Shown here piece by piece: positions 35,319 through 48,004 of a stretch of 64,000 nt of DNA. The stretch spans positions 102,569,189-102,633,188 of the forward strand of contig OV884009.1 of NCBI GenBank assembly GCA_930367205.1. The letters run 5' to 3'. Under the pieces are notes generated by a model. The model was not told the DNA's origin. It worked only from the letters and a program-made list of their open reading frames with translations, and ran no database searches. Within the stretch, counting starts at the first letter, position 1; each line of letters starts with the position of its first letter. A program made the position numbers and the translations under genes. Origin of the DNA: Acanthosoma haemorrhoidale (lineage: Eukaryota > Arthropoda > Insecta > Hemiptera > Acanthosomatidae).

Positions 35319-36699
35319 GTAAGTTATATTCTTTCTTACTAGTTTAAAGTACGGTACACAAGTTTAACGTAGTTAAACCGATCATTGGATCATTGGCACA
35401 GAAATGTTTGTTTCCCTACCGAATAAAATATAATTACCTTAATGATGAGTTAAATTATATTTTTTAAATATATACGAAATAAAGAAGAGAAGGAAAATAC
35501 TAGGGGTAGTGTAGGTACAGGCGTGTGAATTTCTTAAATTGTTGTGGAACAAAAATACTTTGTGTACTTTGTTGAAACATTTTGGTACATAAGCATAAAA
35601 AAATTAAATAGAAATCAGGTTACCAAATTGGCTCTCGAAACATAATTTTTTTGTAATATCTTTTAATTTCTCTTAGCGTTACCTTGTATTTGTTCTTATA
35701 AACACATTATTAGAAAACAATGAAGCTCTGTAGCTTCTGAACTGTGACTTCAAAAAGTCAAAGAAAACAGGTTAGTAAATATACACGCGATAACCTTTTT
35801 CACAATTCATTTTTTTTCCGCATATCTACAATTGCTCTCTGATTAAATAAAACATATGAATTGTGATTTATTGAATATGCTTTGAAAATGTCTGATGGAT
35901 TTTATGATTTTTACGGCCGTTACTGTACCGACAGTTAGGCAGACGAATGATGATTGCCTCGCAACTATTTGAAAGGAATCTTTTCAGGTTTATTCTAAGG
36001 CGCTATCATACTGAATCATTTAATATTGATTTTTGAGCAGCTGGGGTGAGTATATTACGGAATCGGCCATGTCTATATTCCGATTCCAGTTGTAGCAATC
36101 TGAGTCATAACTTTATTTTATATCTGATTGTCAATTAAAAAAAAAAAAAAAATGCCACAGTCTAAGGCTCACCTTGACTTGGAAAACTTACAGGGAGAGA
36201 ACTTCACAATTAAGAAAGGATTCTGTAACTTTTAGTTCAATACAATTATATCATTAGTCAAAAGATCACAAATAATTTAAAGATTTGGAGAATTCTTCGC
36301 TAATAGTTTATATGGCGGTGCTGACTTACTGTGACCTTTCTCTGTATCCTTTTACCTTTGCAAGTGAAGAAATCTTTACACGAATGAATACAATTTTAAA
36401 AGTTTAAGATATATATCAAATTGATTCCTCCAAAAGTATACTCACAGTATACTTACAGGAAATTATTGCCAGACATTCACTTTAAGGTATTTATAGGTTC
36501 ATTTAATTTTGTATGAACTGGTAAACTTAAAATGCTTTTCTCTGTACATTGTCTTAAAACCATAGAACAGAGATTTTCTTCATTTAGCTAGTGCTTTGTT
36601 TTCCAATGTTTTAAATACAAAAATAATGCACGGTTGATGAAGTGAAAATATGTTGTAAAATTATATTTATTATTATTATATATTATACATATAATAGTA

Positions 36700-36730
<31 letters not shown>

Positions 36731-38540
36731 ACAAATCATAAGACCACAAAAAGAAGTAATATAAGTAATTTATATAATTATTATTCATATAAATAATAAT
36801 TCAATTGCCTATTTAAATACACTTGAAATTAATGACAAGTATGAGCAAAATTGTGGTATTAAAATATTTTGTGAACTTTTGTAGTTGTTGATAATGTTTC
36901 TTCATTATTATTACTATTTGAACTAGGGTTGTAGATCATTGCACCGAATAAAATCTAATTTGATTGGGCTAACGCGAAAAATAGTTATTTTTTGTGTTAT
37001 TTCCTGCAACCCAATTTAATTAAGTGTGCTGGAGAAGAGAATATCTCCCTCGGTTAGTCGTGTTTTAATTGAGCTCCATGCAGAAAATCATTTAAAATCA
37101 ATGACACTCAATTTAAATTGTCCAATCAAATTGTTGAATTTTCCGTTTAACTCCTGTAATATGTCTTTTCGGCGGGATTGTGAACAATGTTTTGATTACC
37201 TAATCACCGATGTATGTATTTGTAAGAAATGTTTAATGCTGTTGTATTTGTGATATTTTGAAAAATCACAAATTATAAAAAAACAAATTGTTTGCCTGAA
37301 AATCGAATAAAAAAGGTGAAGCTGCCTCATTGTAAAACATAGTTCAAGACTGGTTTACAATCATGTTAACATTGTACAATTATAGGTTTACTGGGCTTTA
37401 GTTTGTAATGCATGTTTATCGGTAGTACATCCGTCGTTAACGGCGAGTTTATCTGAAATTTATACGTCAATTATTCGACAACAAATCGGATTACATTGAT
37501 TAGACGCAATAACTACCCCGTGAAAACCTGTCTACTATTTATGAGTTCATTCTACTATTAGCTCGGAAGTTATTTAAGAATGAATAATTAAATTATTAAT
37601 GAAAAGAACGATATACGAAAATGTCTGTTCTTCCTAATAGTCGTAAAACCTGTCCGATCTATCTGTAATTTTAAAGTAATATTTACTAACACCCCGGAGT
37701 AGGCTATTTATCTATTATTTTCTATAAATAATAATGGGAAAGATATTAAACTTCGGTCGGTTCCGTGTCTTGAATTCATTAGTGACCACTGAAGAGTGTT
37801 TACACAGAACATTTTGAACAATTTGCCAGACTAGGCCAGTAGGTAAGGAGTTGATTTCGGAATAACTCAAACAAAGGTGGAAACGTTTTTAATCACTTTA
37901 TTTTAGGTGAAAAATGAATATCCCGAGTTTCCCCCTCCGGCGAGGTGAGCGCTTAATGAGAGCATTTAATGAGAAATGGGTGTTTCATCAGTTTTTTTAA
38001 ATAAATAAAACCCGAATCATCTAATCAATGAAAACATTCATATAGAAATTTTAGAGGATTAAATTCTGCGTGAAATATTACAAACATATAAATATTACTT
38101 CGGTTATAAGGTTACTTATCCCATTTTTTCAACTTTTGTTAATGAGTGCGATTTTCACTTTCATTGTGTTTTTCGGGGAAAGTACCTGTTTGAAGAAAAA
38201 ATACCTCCTCGTAAATGTTGTGGAGCTTTCAATTCTGCGTTCAATGACTAATACATGAAAAGTAAAAACATAACGGTATACAGGACATTGAATAGTCTGG
38301 CATTGTAATTTTTTTTACGAACCTATATTTATAGAATTTAAATTGAACAAAATAATAATAATAACTAAAAGTATCTAGTAATAATACAATTATGTCATAA
38401 TAAGAAACTGAAAATCATTTATGAAGAACATGGTGAAAACAATTCAAGAGACTATTATACCTAGATCATTACACATAATACATAGAATATCTCACATAAA
38501 TCATTATACGTAGAATATTAGGGAAGTGGAGTAACTTATT
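35319..38540. other. AT-rich intron or flank, nothing recognised
   Basis: If the tetraspan gene continues, this is its first intron. Apart from an A run near 36137 and the TA run at 36709-36730, I see no repeat, RNA gene or exon. Confidence 0.4.
36709..36730. repeat. (TA)n microsatellite
   Basis: A short pure TA run of about 11 units. Confidence 0.8.
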
Positions 38541-38559
38541 GAAGTATCACTTTAGTTTT

Positions 38560-40560
38560 GCACGTTTTGGTGGATTTGCATGGGTACTATCCATGCAACT
38601 TGCATATCACTGCAGTTTGCTCTGCGTCACCCTCTTCTGGGGCATCTTCATCCTCACTCAGTGTTTCCAATTGCTTCTGCAGTTGTCCTGTCCATCTACG
38701 CTAGTCTCACCGTGAATGGTTGGTGAAGAATTAGGGCACGATGTTCCTTTGCAGTTAATGCACAGAACGGAACACCGAATCCTTGCTTTCCTACAGGTAC
38801 TTTGCCACCTTTAGTGCATTTCCATGATATTGTTTTGAGAAGAGATTTAGGATCTAGTTGTTCTTTGGGTCACTGCAAGTAACCCCAAAGTTTGCGCCAA
38901 TCTAATGGGTTATTCGAGATTCCATTCCATGTTCGAACTTGTAGGCATGATCTCAAAGAATGGTAATATCCTGAACTGTGTGTTGGAGACAGAAGCCTAA
39001 TTGAAATTGGTTTTTATCAGTGATTTGGCAAAAAAATTATACCTCATGCTCCAATAACTCTTTTCCACCATATATAGCGACTAATAATGTCTACCCTGAT
39101 TCTGCAATTTCTCCTTCCTGGGCATCCGAGTTCATAAGCAGCTGAACAATGTCTAAAATTTTCTCATCCTTCAATAGCATTTATCTTGCCTAAATAATGA
39201 AGATGTTTCACAACTGATGGAAGCGTGAAGAAACAGGAGTTGTTTTTGATGGTACATGTATATTTAAAACTGCTTGAACTGTAAGGTGTTTGTTGTGTAT
39301 ACAGAAGTACTATTGTCATGACAGTGGGTTTCCAGGGGTCGGGTGTTTGCTCTGGGCCTGGGGGGACTGCATTTGGACCTAGTGGTTGGGGGACTGATTT
39401 GCACATGAGTGTCTATACCATGTCTCTCCCATGTGTATTTGTAAATATCCATAGTGTTACCATCTTGTTGAATCCATTTCATTACTATCTTTACCGCCTC
39501 TCTTCCCAATATAACAGTGTTTTGTATCTTACTCTGGTTTCAAAAGCACACTATTTGAAGAAAGATAATCTAGTACAGCTAGACTGTAAGAAGACCTGTA
39601 TCAGCAGCAGCTGCTGCTTGATTAACCACAAATCCTTCATTCCGACAGCATTGATACCAATCTATTTGTATTGTAGTCATTGGTTGGAAATCTCTCCCTT
39701 CTCTTATTATATCTGCAGCAGCTTTAACGAACGAATGTGCTATTCTTGTTCATAATTTTTTCGAGATCCATACCAGCCTACGCCCTAAATTTCGTAACCA
39801 GTATTACGAAAACATATATTGGGTTGTGTATTGTATCCTGCTGTCATCGCCATATTTTTCCATGAATCTTCTCTTCACGTTTTTTTCAGACGGAATAAGT
39901 CCTTTGAAATCTTTAAATAATTCACGTAGGGAATACTGACATTCATCTTGATTTTTATCCAATTGCTTAAAAACAAGTTAAGATTTAGCAGACAGGTTTT
40001 CATCCTCAGGTCTTCCTGAAGTGCCAAGCTCTACAGCATTGGTCAGGAGCCATCTCAAACAAGAATTGTGATACTTACCGTTACCTGCAATCAAGTCACT
40101 GACATGGCGGATGCGAAGACTCACTACCTGTCTTCTCTTCCCGCAGCTTTTTCAAGGACATTTCTCTTGAATTCCTTGATTGTAATAAGACTTATACGGT
40201 CACGTTTTGCTATTGGTTTTTTTATTTATTTTTTTCTGAAAATCTTCTTGTGCATTCTCACTTCCCAGAAAGTAGTCCTTTTGGAAATTGAATATTTGTT
40301 ACGTCAGCCAACCACATCCACTAATACTTGCTTTTGCTGCAGCATCAATGGATTTTTCTCTTTTGTTAGTCTTTTGGCACTTGACAAAAAATTTGTCAGT
40401 CGAACAGTTTTTAAAAATTTTATTTTTTAATTATCCTTTATTGTGCTAAAATTACAATCTGCCTTTTATTATTATGCATTCTATCAATGTTTCTTTCTTA
40501 ACTATTGTCTCGCTTTCTTCAAATGTTTCTGTACAAACTGGACAAAGGTTCGACATTGTT
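38560..40560 (-). pseudogene. Decayed multicopy cysteine-rich protein gene
   Basis: Minus-strand frames, broken by several stops and frameshifts, carry in order: SNLCPVCTETFEESETIVKK near 40550, IRHVSDLIAGNGKYHNSCLR near 40100, YSLRELFKDFKGLIPSEKNV near 39900, and finally a CXC-like cysteine cluster near 38740-38840 (CRKARIRCSVLCINCKGTSC). The order matches a large family of uncharacterised, intronless, multicopy proteins I recall from insect genomes, probably domesticated or transposon-borne. The function is unknown. No terminal repeats were recognised. Confidence 0.5.
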
Positions 40561-40564
40561 GGTA

Positions 40565-41915
40565 TTGATTAGAGCACTACTTTGTGGGACACGTTAGTAG
40601 CGAAATGAAAAACAGAACAACAGTGGCCATGAAACGTAACTTGGCAGTTACTGAAAAACGGTCTGGTGGGGTGACTGGTAGGCTTGAGCCTAGTGGGCCC
40701 TCCATTTAAAAGGAGGGGGGGGGGTCACAAGTAGAACCGCTTTCCATCCAATCTATCACCGTAGGAGGGAAGAAATATTGTAGGTACATTCATTCCCATA
40801 TTTGCAAACGACAATTGTTGTATCCAGGCTTATTTTTCTTCAGAAAACTCAGCAAAAAAATGAGGGCAAATTCGGGAGAAGCTAGTAACCTTATAACTGA
40901 AGTAATTTTTATGTATTGGTACTGATTTTACGCAGAAGTTAAATGCTCTAAAAGTTTGATATAAACAGTTTCTTTAATTGGATGAATAGTTTTTAATTTT
41001 TTTGAAGAAACTGATGACACACCCCTTTTTTCACCGAATTGTTTGACGTAACCACCAGCGCCCACCTCAGTGGAGGTGGAAAACTCAGTATATTCATATT
41101 TGTCTTAAAATAAAGTGATTAGAAAAGTTTCCACCTTTTTTGAATGATTTACGACCCCCCCCCCCCCAACCCTACTAATCTAGACTCCCACAGTTCCAGT
41201 TTGTGTTTTTTTAATTGTTGAATAAGTGGTGATTTTGGATTGACCAAATAGTCCAGAAAGTATAATAGATTATTTCAATAAAATACTCTAAGCAGTTTTT
41301 TTACAATCATTTAAGAAACTCAAACCTCCAGGGCACTCTACCATCTTTGGATATTGTTCATTCACATTCTTCTTCTTTTCAAATTCGCTTGAACCTGTTT
41401 CAAAAAAGGTAGCGTTCTGAAGCTGTACAAGATTAAAAATTCTGATTCTTCTCCATTGGTTTGGGGAAATTAAGCACTGCAATAGAAAAACTGAATAAAA
41501 ACAATAAAGCTTTGAGAGCCAATAATTACTAATTGTATATTTTATATCATTCGAAGGGTTTTTAATAGGATTTTTCAGAAATGTACGATTTTCTTTTAAA
41601 TGGATGTTCTTTGCCCGAGACGGCTAATCAACGAATAAGATCCAGAAAAATATAATAATAGTATATAATATATTACTGCCACACAGAAAATGGGACGCAC
41701 TTAAAAAATTCAAATATTTGCTTCTTAATAGAATTATTTCGGCTTCCAATCCTCTCTTAATTAATAATACGACGTTTGCAGTGATAAGTGGTTATAGATA
41801 TGAAGGAAACCCCTGATAAATATTCAACAAATTTATACATAAATTTCTATTTAGATTTCTTGTGTAATTGATGTGTATAAATTTAGCAAAAGGTTTTTTA
41901 ATTTAAATTTAAAAA
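40565..41915. other. Intergenic DNA
   Basis: No supported feature is present. A G run at about 40717-40732 and a C run at about 41155-41167 are simple homopolymers. Confidence 0.4.
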
Positions 41916-42445
41916 ATAGTTTTTACGGTTGCACCCGTGTTGTTGCTTTATTGGAAGACAGTCCAAGCCAGTCCGTACATTGGGTTTACCTGAAACTACT
42001 GTTCGGGGAGCCATTACACGTTACTGTGAGACAGGTTTGTGGAATCGCTGACACGGATCAGGTCGGCCGCGAGTGGCAGAGCCAAGAGATGACCGGTTTA
42101 TTGTACCACACCCGCTTAGGAATCGGGTTTTAACTTACCCTGAGACTTCTCAACTTCTTCGTACAACTCGAGGAGTATTAATATGTGCAGAACTGTTCCT
42201 GAAGTGAATTTAAACCTTAAGAAACCAGAGAACATCGTAGAGCTCTGTGTTCGCCATCGAAGAAATCCCACCCCACACCAAACTCTCATAGTGACAAGAA
42301 CACTTAACGTAGCAGACCTTCGGTAAACTCATCTGAAAAGAGCACGTAGTTCCATTCCTTTTCAGTCCAAATTGGTATTCCAGAGCAAATTCTAAAACGA
42401 GCTCTACGCTGTTCTCTGGTCGACAATGCCCGTGGGCTGATTTAC
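41915..42445. mobile_element. Rearranged Tc1-like transposon fossil
   Basis: The plus strand at 41930-42175 carries the paired-type HTH of a Tc1-like transposase, in pieces: RVVALLEDSPSQS, then SGRPRVAEPRDDRFI and PETSQLLRTTRGV. The minus strand at 42445-42290 carries the start of the catalytic domain: TREQRRARFRICSGIPIWTE, then KEWNYVLFSDEF with the first catalytic Asp. The two halves therefore face each other, so part of the element has been inverted. Inverted terminal repeats were not identified. Confidence 0.6.
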
Positions 42446-42639
42446 TAATTTATCTTTAAGGCCTCTAAGTGGAAAATACTAAGATTAGCTGATTGTAGTT
42501 ATGTTGCTAAGAAACATTGTTGTTTGTTTGCTAACAAACCCAAATGGCAACACCTTCGAAAACTGCCCCTCTGTGAATTCCCTGGTGCTACGTCCTAAGA
42601 GCTATTCCCAGTTTCGCCTGATGAACTGAACTCATATTT

Positions 42640-44056
42640 TATATCTGCCTCCTCAACCATTTCACCACCTCCCTCATCGTACAGTTCTTGCGAACCCCCG
42701 TTTAGTAGCAATAATTTTTATTTTAAATGTCTCTCCCACAGACCTTATAACCGCTACTGAGACCAGGCACTAACGCTACTGGTCCTCACGTTCTCCAATA
42801 GCTCTATCAGCTGGTTTCTATAATGTATCTCCAACCGTTCACAAATAGTTATTGTCCCTAATCAACCCCTATCTGCTTATTTTACTCTTTTTTCAGGTGT
42901 AGCCCTGGGATCAGCATTTCTCCCTTCTTTTTGGTTGCTACATCAAAGATCTCCCTAAATATTTTTATCATTGTTCCTATCACCTTTACGCTGATGGCTC
43001 CCTAATCTATAAATCCTTCCTCCTCCATTTCAGTTGCTGCGTTTGCATTAATGATTCAGGGAGATTTAGATTGGATCAATGCCTTGGCAAATCAAATTAT
43101 TGTTGTTATTATTATTATCAAAAGCGATTGTTATAGGTTCCAGTTTCCTCCTCAGATCCTATACCGATTTTTCTGTTCCAACTCTTATCACTTTCTGCCC
43201 CTCCGTTAAAAACCTAGGGATAACCATTGACCAAACCCTCTCCTGGAACCAACATATCTCACAGATTTCCTCTCGGTCAATTGGTACTCTTAATACATTC
43301 CATCGCTCTGGCTATTGGGCACCCCAGCTAACACGTCAACTCCTTGTATCCTCCCACATTTTCACCTCAACGCCGACTAGGGTGTCTCTTCCCTAATTTC
43401 CGTGCACCATATTTCCTTGATTCATTTCTTTTCCAACCATCAATCCTCATTGCCCTATAGATACAATATTTGTGAAATATAATATAAATCCTTCCTTTGA
43501 TCGTTCCTCTTCTAAGCTCGCTCCTCTACCCTCTGGAATTTTCTACCTCCTAATTTTCCTCTTGCTTCATCCTTACGAACCTTTAAAACCTTCCTATTCC
43601 ACACCTCCTCACTATCCAGACAGGCACATAATAGTTTGGGAACGATTTATTCATAAAATTATCTTATGCTTTATTTTTGCATTTATATTTTTATTTCGTT
43701 GTTTACTATGTATACAAATGTTTGGCTTTTACCTTCCTTGTTTTTTACAATTGTATATTTTGTTTGTATGTTACCTTTTTTTTTTGTATTAATTTAATGT
43801 GATATGTATATTTGTGTATATTTAATGTAATGTACAGATTTATTCATATTTTCGTTATTGTTTTTTATATCCATCTATGACTTTATTAACTGATGTAGAT
43901 AAATAATCTTTTCTACAGATGTCTACATTTTAATTTACATTGTCATTTTTATGAACTAATAGTTCTTTTTATTTGCCTGTTGTGAATTTGTAATTTGAAC
44001 GTTATTTTTATTCATTAGAGACTTAGTCCTGAAGTAATTTTTTTTTCTATTCTAAT
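42640..44056 (+). pseudogene. Jockey-like LINE fossil, copy 2, internally deleted
   Basis: The beginning (CATTTCACCACCTCCCTCAT ... CTAACGCTACTGGTCCT) is the same sequence as copy 1 at about 6400-6545. About 40 bases later the text jumps to the RT thumb region, so the catalytic middle is missing. An open frame at 43079-43396 encodes VPTLITFCPSVKNLGITIDQ, then TLSWNQHISQISSRSIGTLN. It ends in the family's T-rich 3' tail after GACTTAGTCCTGAAGTAAT. Confidence 0.65.
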
Positions 44057-46421
44057 TTTCGGTCTAAAAAAAAACGGATTGGAATTGGAGCGGATGGAAA
44101 AAAGTGTTCATTTTGTGGTAGTTTAATCATTTAGTAAAATCAGGTAAATCTCTAAGCAGTGAATGGATCATCTTTAGATGCTGCTCCTTCTCTTTCCAGG
44201 CCATTTATTTCCTTCATGAATATTAAACTAAACACAATTTAGTTTATAATTGATGCAATTATTTGTCAGATATTAATTTTTAAAAAATGGAGCTTGGAAA
44301 AATCCAAACTTCTATAAATGCATATATATAATATATTATATTTTTACATGGATATGTTATAAAAGTCTATTACTTAGATATCGTGGAACTAGTAGAAGGT
44401 CACGTACATTCCCCGTTTCTTTGTACTGGCCTTGAGGAATGTGTATTGAAAGGCCAGTGCATTACTGAGCCTGACAGACTGGCTGGATTTTAGATATACA
44501 CTGGTAATCTATTTCTAATGTAATGGTCAGCACGTTATTATTTTCTCAATTCACTTCGGAAATGTAATCGGTAACGCTCTCAGGAATTACGTACTTGTCA
44601 TATTGATATTATTTGATGTTTAGTAGTTACTTCCTTTCCAATTATCTAATAAGCTGAAAATTATTAAATCATGTAGAAATTGTGATATTTATATTATAAG
44701 TGATTGGTGAAAAGAGTAGTATGTTTACTTTATTTATATGAGGACATATGTTTCAACGTACAATACATTGCCTGCATCTGGTCCAAAGAGTAAAAACTCT
44801 TACTTACTTTTTCCCATATGCGCCGTTTCCCCCAAAATACCAGAATAACCATGACAATACAGTTAAGAACTAGTTACCAGTAGCCTTGCCAAAAAAAAGT
44901 GACTAAATTACATGTTTTAAAATTTACATAAAGAAAATAAAATAGGTACAAATTAAAAAACAACAACATGGAGAGGCCGTTGCGGGACTCTGCGTGGTAT
45001 AATTCAATACTTATTAAATGATTGTAAATTAACTAATCCATTAGTTATGAGGCCATTTCTATTGCTGGTTCGCTAAGACCTTAAGGCGGCAGTCTTTATC
45101 TCTCAAAAGTTGGATTTTTGCTGTAACTTACCACCTATCGGCTGGCAGTGACTCCTGGCAAGTGATTACTCTTTTGAGGGAAATTAACGGACATTTTTCG
45201 TTGGAACTGCTCGACAGTCAACGCTTGTGACGTCATCGTTTCGCTCTTTTGGCCAATTCAAGCGAAAACGTGCCTTTGGCAATCGGGGGGGGGGGGGGAG
45301 GGAGGAGGATCAAAACTCTATCATCATGAATAGTTTCTAAGCTGGGATTAGTGAGATCTTAAAATATGGCGAAATGGGCGCAATAATATTCACATTTATT
45401 TGTCCATATTTCTCCGTGTTTAATTGTAACCGAATACTAATCAGAATATTTTGAGGTGTTGTGGTATATACCCTAAAAAAATTCAGACTGAGGGAATAAA
45501 TTTTACAAACATGGCCCCATACATGTATGCAAAATTACGTACGGTAGAGCCTCTTCCTTCGTCTCAGACTTGATACCTTAAAAAGTCCAGTTGATGGATA
45601 AGGGACTGAGTTTGCCAAGTACTCCATACTTCCCGTTATCATATGTTAACTAAATCTTATAAAGTGTAGAATATACTTTTAAAATTATATCAATTGTATC
45701 GGTTGCTACGGCAAAGCTAAGCTTAATGTTGTTAAGGTAGTACATTCAGATCGGTGGACGAAAGACAAAATAAATCTTTGAAAATACGTAAGCCTGTAGA
45801 TTTGAACTCGACTATGAATGATATCTTCATGGTTAGGGTTTTTGCAAAACCCAGGGTTTCCTAATGTCCCTATGGAACCCTTTTGTTTTTACCTATGCCT
45901 CTTTGTCGGTCGGTTTGTCTCCCTGTGCTAATTTCTTGCTATCCTGTTCAAGCTAAATAAATGACTTTTAACGTAGTCGCATTTGATATAACATGCACAT
46001 AAAGACTATTTCTATTTTCATGGATATAAATTGTTAACTAATTACACTTTCAACGATAGTTTATTTGAAAAAAATCAACATTTGTCGACAATTTTATGTA
46101 GGGTCTCAAATTAAATATCTCGATCTTCTGATTAATAGGTTTGTTGTATGTTTGTGTTTAGTTTTTTAAAACTATAAAAAGTAAAGAAACTGTCATTAAT
46201 ATCGTGTTCCCATCTTTTCTACAATTGTTTTTTTCTTTTTTTGTGGCATGGTAGCTTCATTAAATGCCCGATGATGCTACAAATAAAGCTCCGTGAAAAA
46301 TAATGGACAGTCATGAATAAACCAAATGGCGATAAAAAAAGGTCACATTGAGCAGTGTAACAAATTAAAGTTCTTCTCATCCTCAATAATAATATGTGTT
46401 GTGGCTTACGTGGAATATACA
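44057..46421. other. Intergenic DNA upstream of the retrotransposon cluster
   Basis: No coding sequence was found. A perfect CRE palindrome TGACGTCA lies at 45228-45235 in a slightly GC-richer patch, followed by a G run (45284-45298). Neither is tied to a gene here. Confidence 0.4.
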
Positions 46422-46606
46422 AGTTAAAGCCAGAGGCAAGTTATGTTGTAAACTAATACGATCATGGGAGGTAAACAACCCATGATCCTATGTAGGTCGG
46501 ATTACTAAGGAGAATAAAGTAGTATTTTACTGGAGTCACAGTGTGTCGGTGTTTTTTCCTCTGTCATTATTATATTTTTATCACACTTAACCGCCGACGA
46601 TTAACT
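46422..46606 (+). repeat. Element 1 5' LTR
   Basis: The LTR is 185 bp, starting AGTTAAAGCC and ending GATTAACT, with an AATAAA at 46513-46518. It appears identical to 51566-51750. Confidence 0.93.
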
Positions 46607-46623
46607 GGTGCCGAAACCCGGGA
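46606..46623 (+). other. Element 1 primer binding site (tRNA-Phe)
   Basis: TGGTGCCGAAACCCGGGA is the complement of the 3' end of insect tRNA-Phe including CCA, as I recall that tRNA. It overlaps the final T of the LTR. Minus-strand DNA synthesis would start here. Confidence 0.85.
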
Positions 46624-46729
46624 GATTACGGGAACCTCGTACGGCGGCGTAGAAAGTAATTGTTTTTTTTTTTCTTTCTCTCTAATTTTTTTTTCTTAAT
46701 CGTCTCCTCTCTTTTACGTTTTTAATAAC

Positions 46730-47911
46730 ATGCCAGAGGGAGTGTTACGACCCGCGGTGCTAAGTGGAGCTGCAGATATACCTCAGTTGCCTCAAACGAC
46801 GATGGCAGCGGCTCACGCGACTACATTAGCGGGGATGAAGATTCAGGCGATCACGGCTCAGGATATGAGGAAGTCCATTTCCGATCTGGAGAGATTCGCA
46901 GGTGAGACCGGGGAACTGAATCATTTCCTTAAGGGGGGTGACCGGCTGATGATGCGGATAGAAGGAAAACGGACGGAGGATTTAATAACTGAAGGAGATG
47001 CCGATTCACTGAGAGCAGCTCTGGTGTGCAGAGTTAAGCGGAGCATTCTGAATATGATCCAGGCTGACGAGGAGACCTCATGGACCATAGTGAAGGAGCG
47101 GCTGAAGAAAGCATTCGGCGGGGGAAGATGGACCCCGGAAGAGGATATTTTTAAAATGTTCCGGGAGACGAAGAGGCACCGACAAACAAACGGGCAATTC
47201 GCCGGAACACTGCTGGCTCAATACAATGGCATCACGGAGAAGATGCGGGAGACATTGAACGCGGCAGAAGTAGAGGGCAGGATGGCGTTTTTGTCTACAA
47301 TACTGAAGGTGCAGCTAGCGAAGGAAACAGGAAGAAAGGAGGCGTTACCTAGAGAGCGCACGTTTCTAGAATGCGCTCAAGAAATGGTGGACACCAGCGC
47401 CAGAGAGCAGGAAATTACAGTTGGCGAGGAAGAAATGGACTGGAGGAAAGTAGTATATAAAAGGCCCAAAATCGCGCCGGTCACATGGAGGAAGGAGGTA
47501 GAGTATGGTAGAAGAGAGAGGGCGGCAGTGGGAGAAAGGAGCCGAGGAAACGCGGGACGCCCCAGGAGAAGGGAAGACAGGAAGTGTTATGAGTGTGGGA
47601 AGACAGGACACCTGGTAGCTAAGTGCCCACGCACTAGGTGCTTTGAGTGTGGCACGGAGGGTCACGTAGCAAGACAGTGTCCATATATGAGCCCACGCAG
47701 AAACGTGAACCGTCCCGAGCCAATGGAAATCAATGCTCAGAGAGTGTGGAGGAGGGAGAGACATCAGTCAGAGGCTTCAGAAACTTCGGAAATCTCCGAA
47801 ACGGACAACGAAAGGGAAGAGCCAGGAAGCGGAGTGGGCTGTGGAAGCGGCAGTGCCCGGAGGAGCGGCCGACGACAGGCGACGGAGGAGAGGGGAGAAC
47901 GCGAGATCTGA
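46730..47911 (+). CDS. gag: Element 1 gag polyprotein
   Basis: The 393-residue structural protein forms the particle and packages element RNA. The capsid-like region (about residues 40-220) includes DLERFAGETGELNHFLKGGD and RWTPEEDIFKMFRETKRHRQ. Two CCHC zinc knuckles lie near residues 285-320, CYECGKTGHLVAKC and CFECGTEGHVARQC. The tail is Glu/Arg/Ser-rich. It ends in TGA at 47909-47911, and the same frame then stays open into the protease. It is closely related to, but clearly different from, gag of element 2. The start is the first ATG 106 bases after the primer site. Confidence 0.92.
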   Translation: MPEGVLRPAVLSGAADIPQLPQTTMAAAHATTLAGMKIQAITAQDMRKSISDLERFAGETGELNHFLKGGDRLMMRIEGKRTEDLITEGDADSLRAALVCRVKRSILNMIQADEETSWTIVKERLKKAFGGGRWTPEEDIFKMFRETKRHRQTNGQFAGTLLAQYNGITEKMRETLNAAEVEGRMAFLSTILKVQLAKETGRKEALPRERTFLECAQEMVDTSAREQEITVGEEEMDWRKVVYKRPKIAPVTWRKEVEYGRRERAAVGERSRGNAGRPRRREDRKCYECGKTGHLVAKCPRTRCFECGTEGHVARQCPYMSPRRNVNRPEPMEINAQRVWRRERHQSEASETSEISETDNEREEPGSGVGCGSGSARRSGRRQATEERGEREI

Positions 47912-48004
47912 GAAGAGTGGCAGCGGAGAGGCGACCGCACGTTAATAAATAATATTGTAAAAGGCACACATGGCGGTCTGCCTATAATTAGAGTCGCGAG
48001 TGGA

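Noticed and set aside
45228..45235. TGACGTCA palindrome as a promoter element
   Set aside because: The palindrome is perfect, but no gene start is recognisable nearby.
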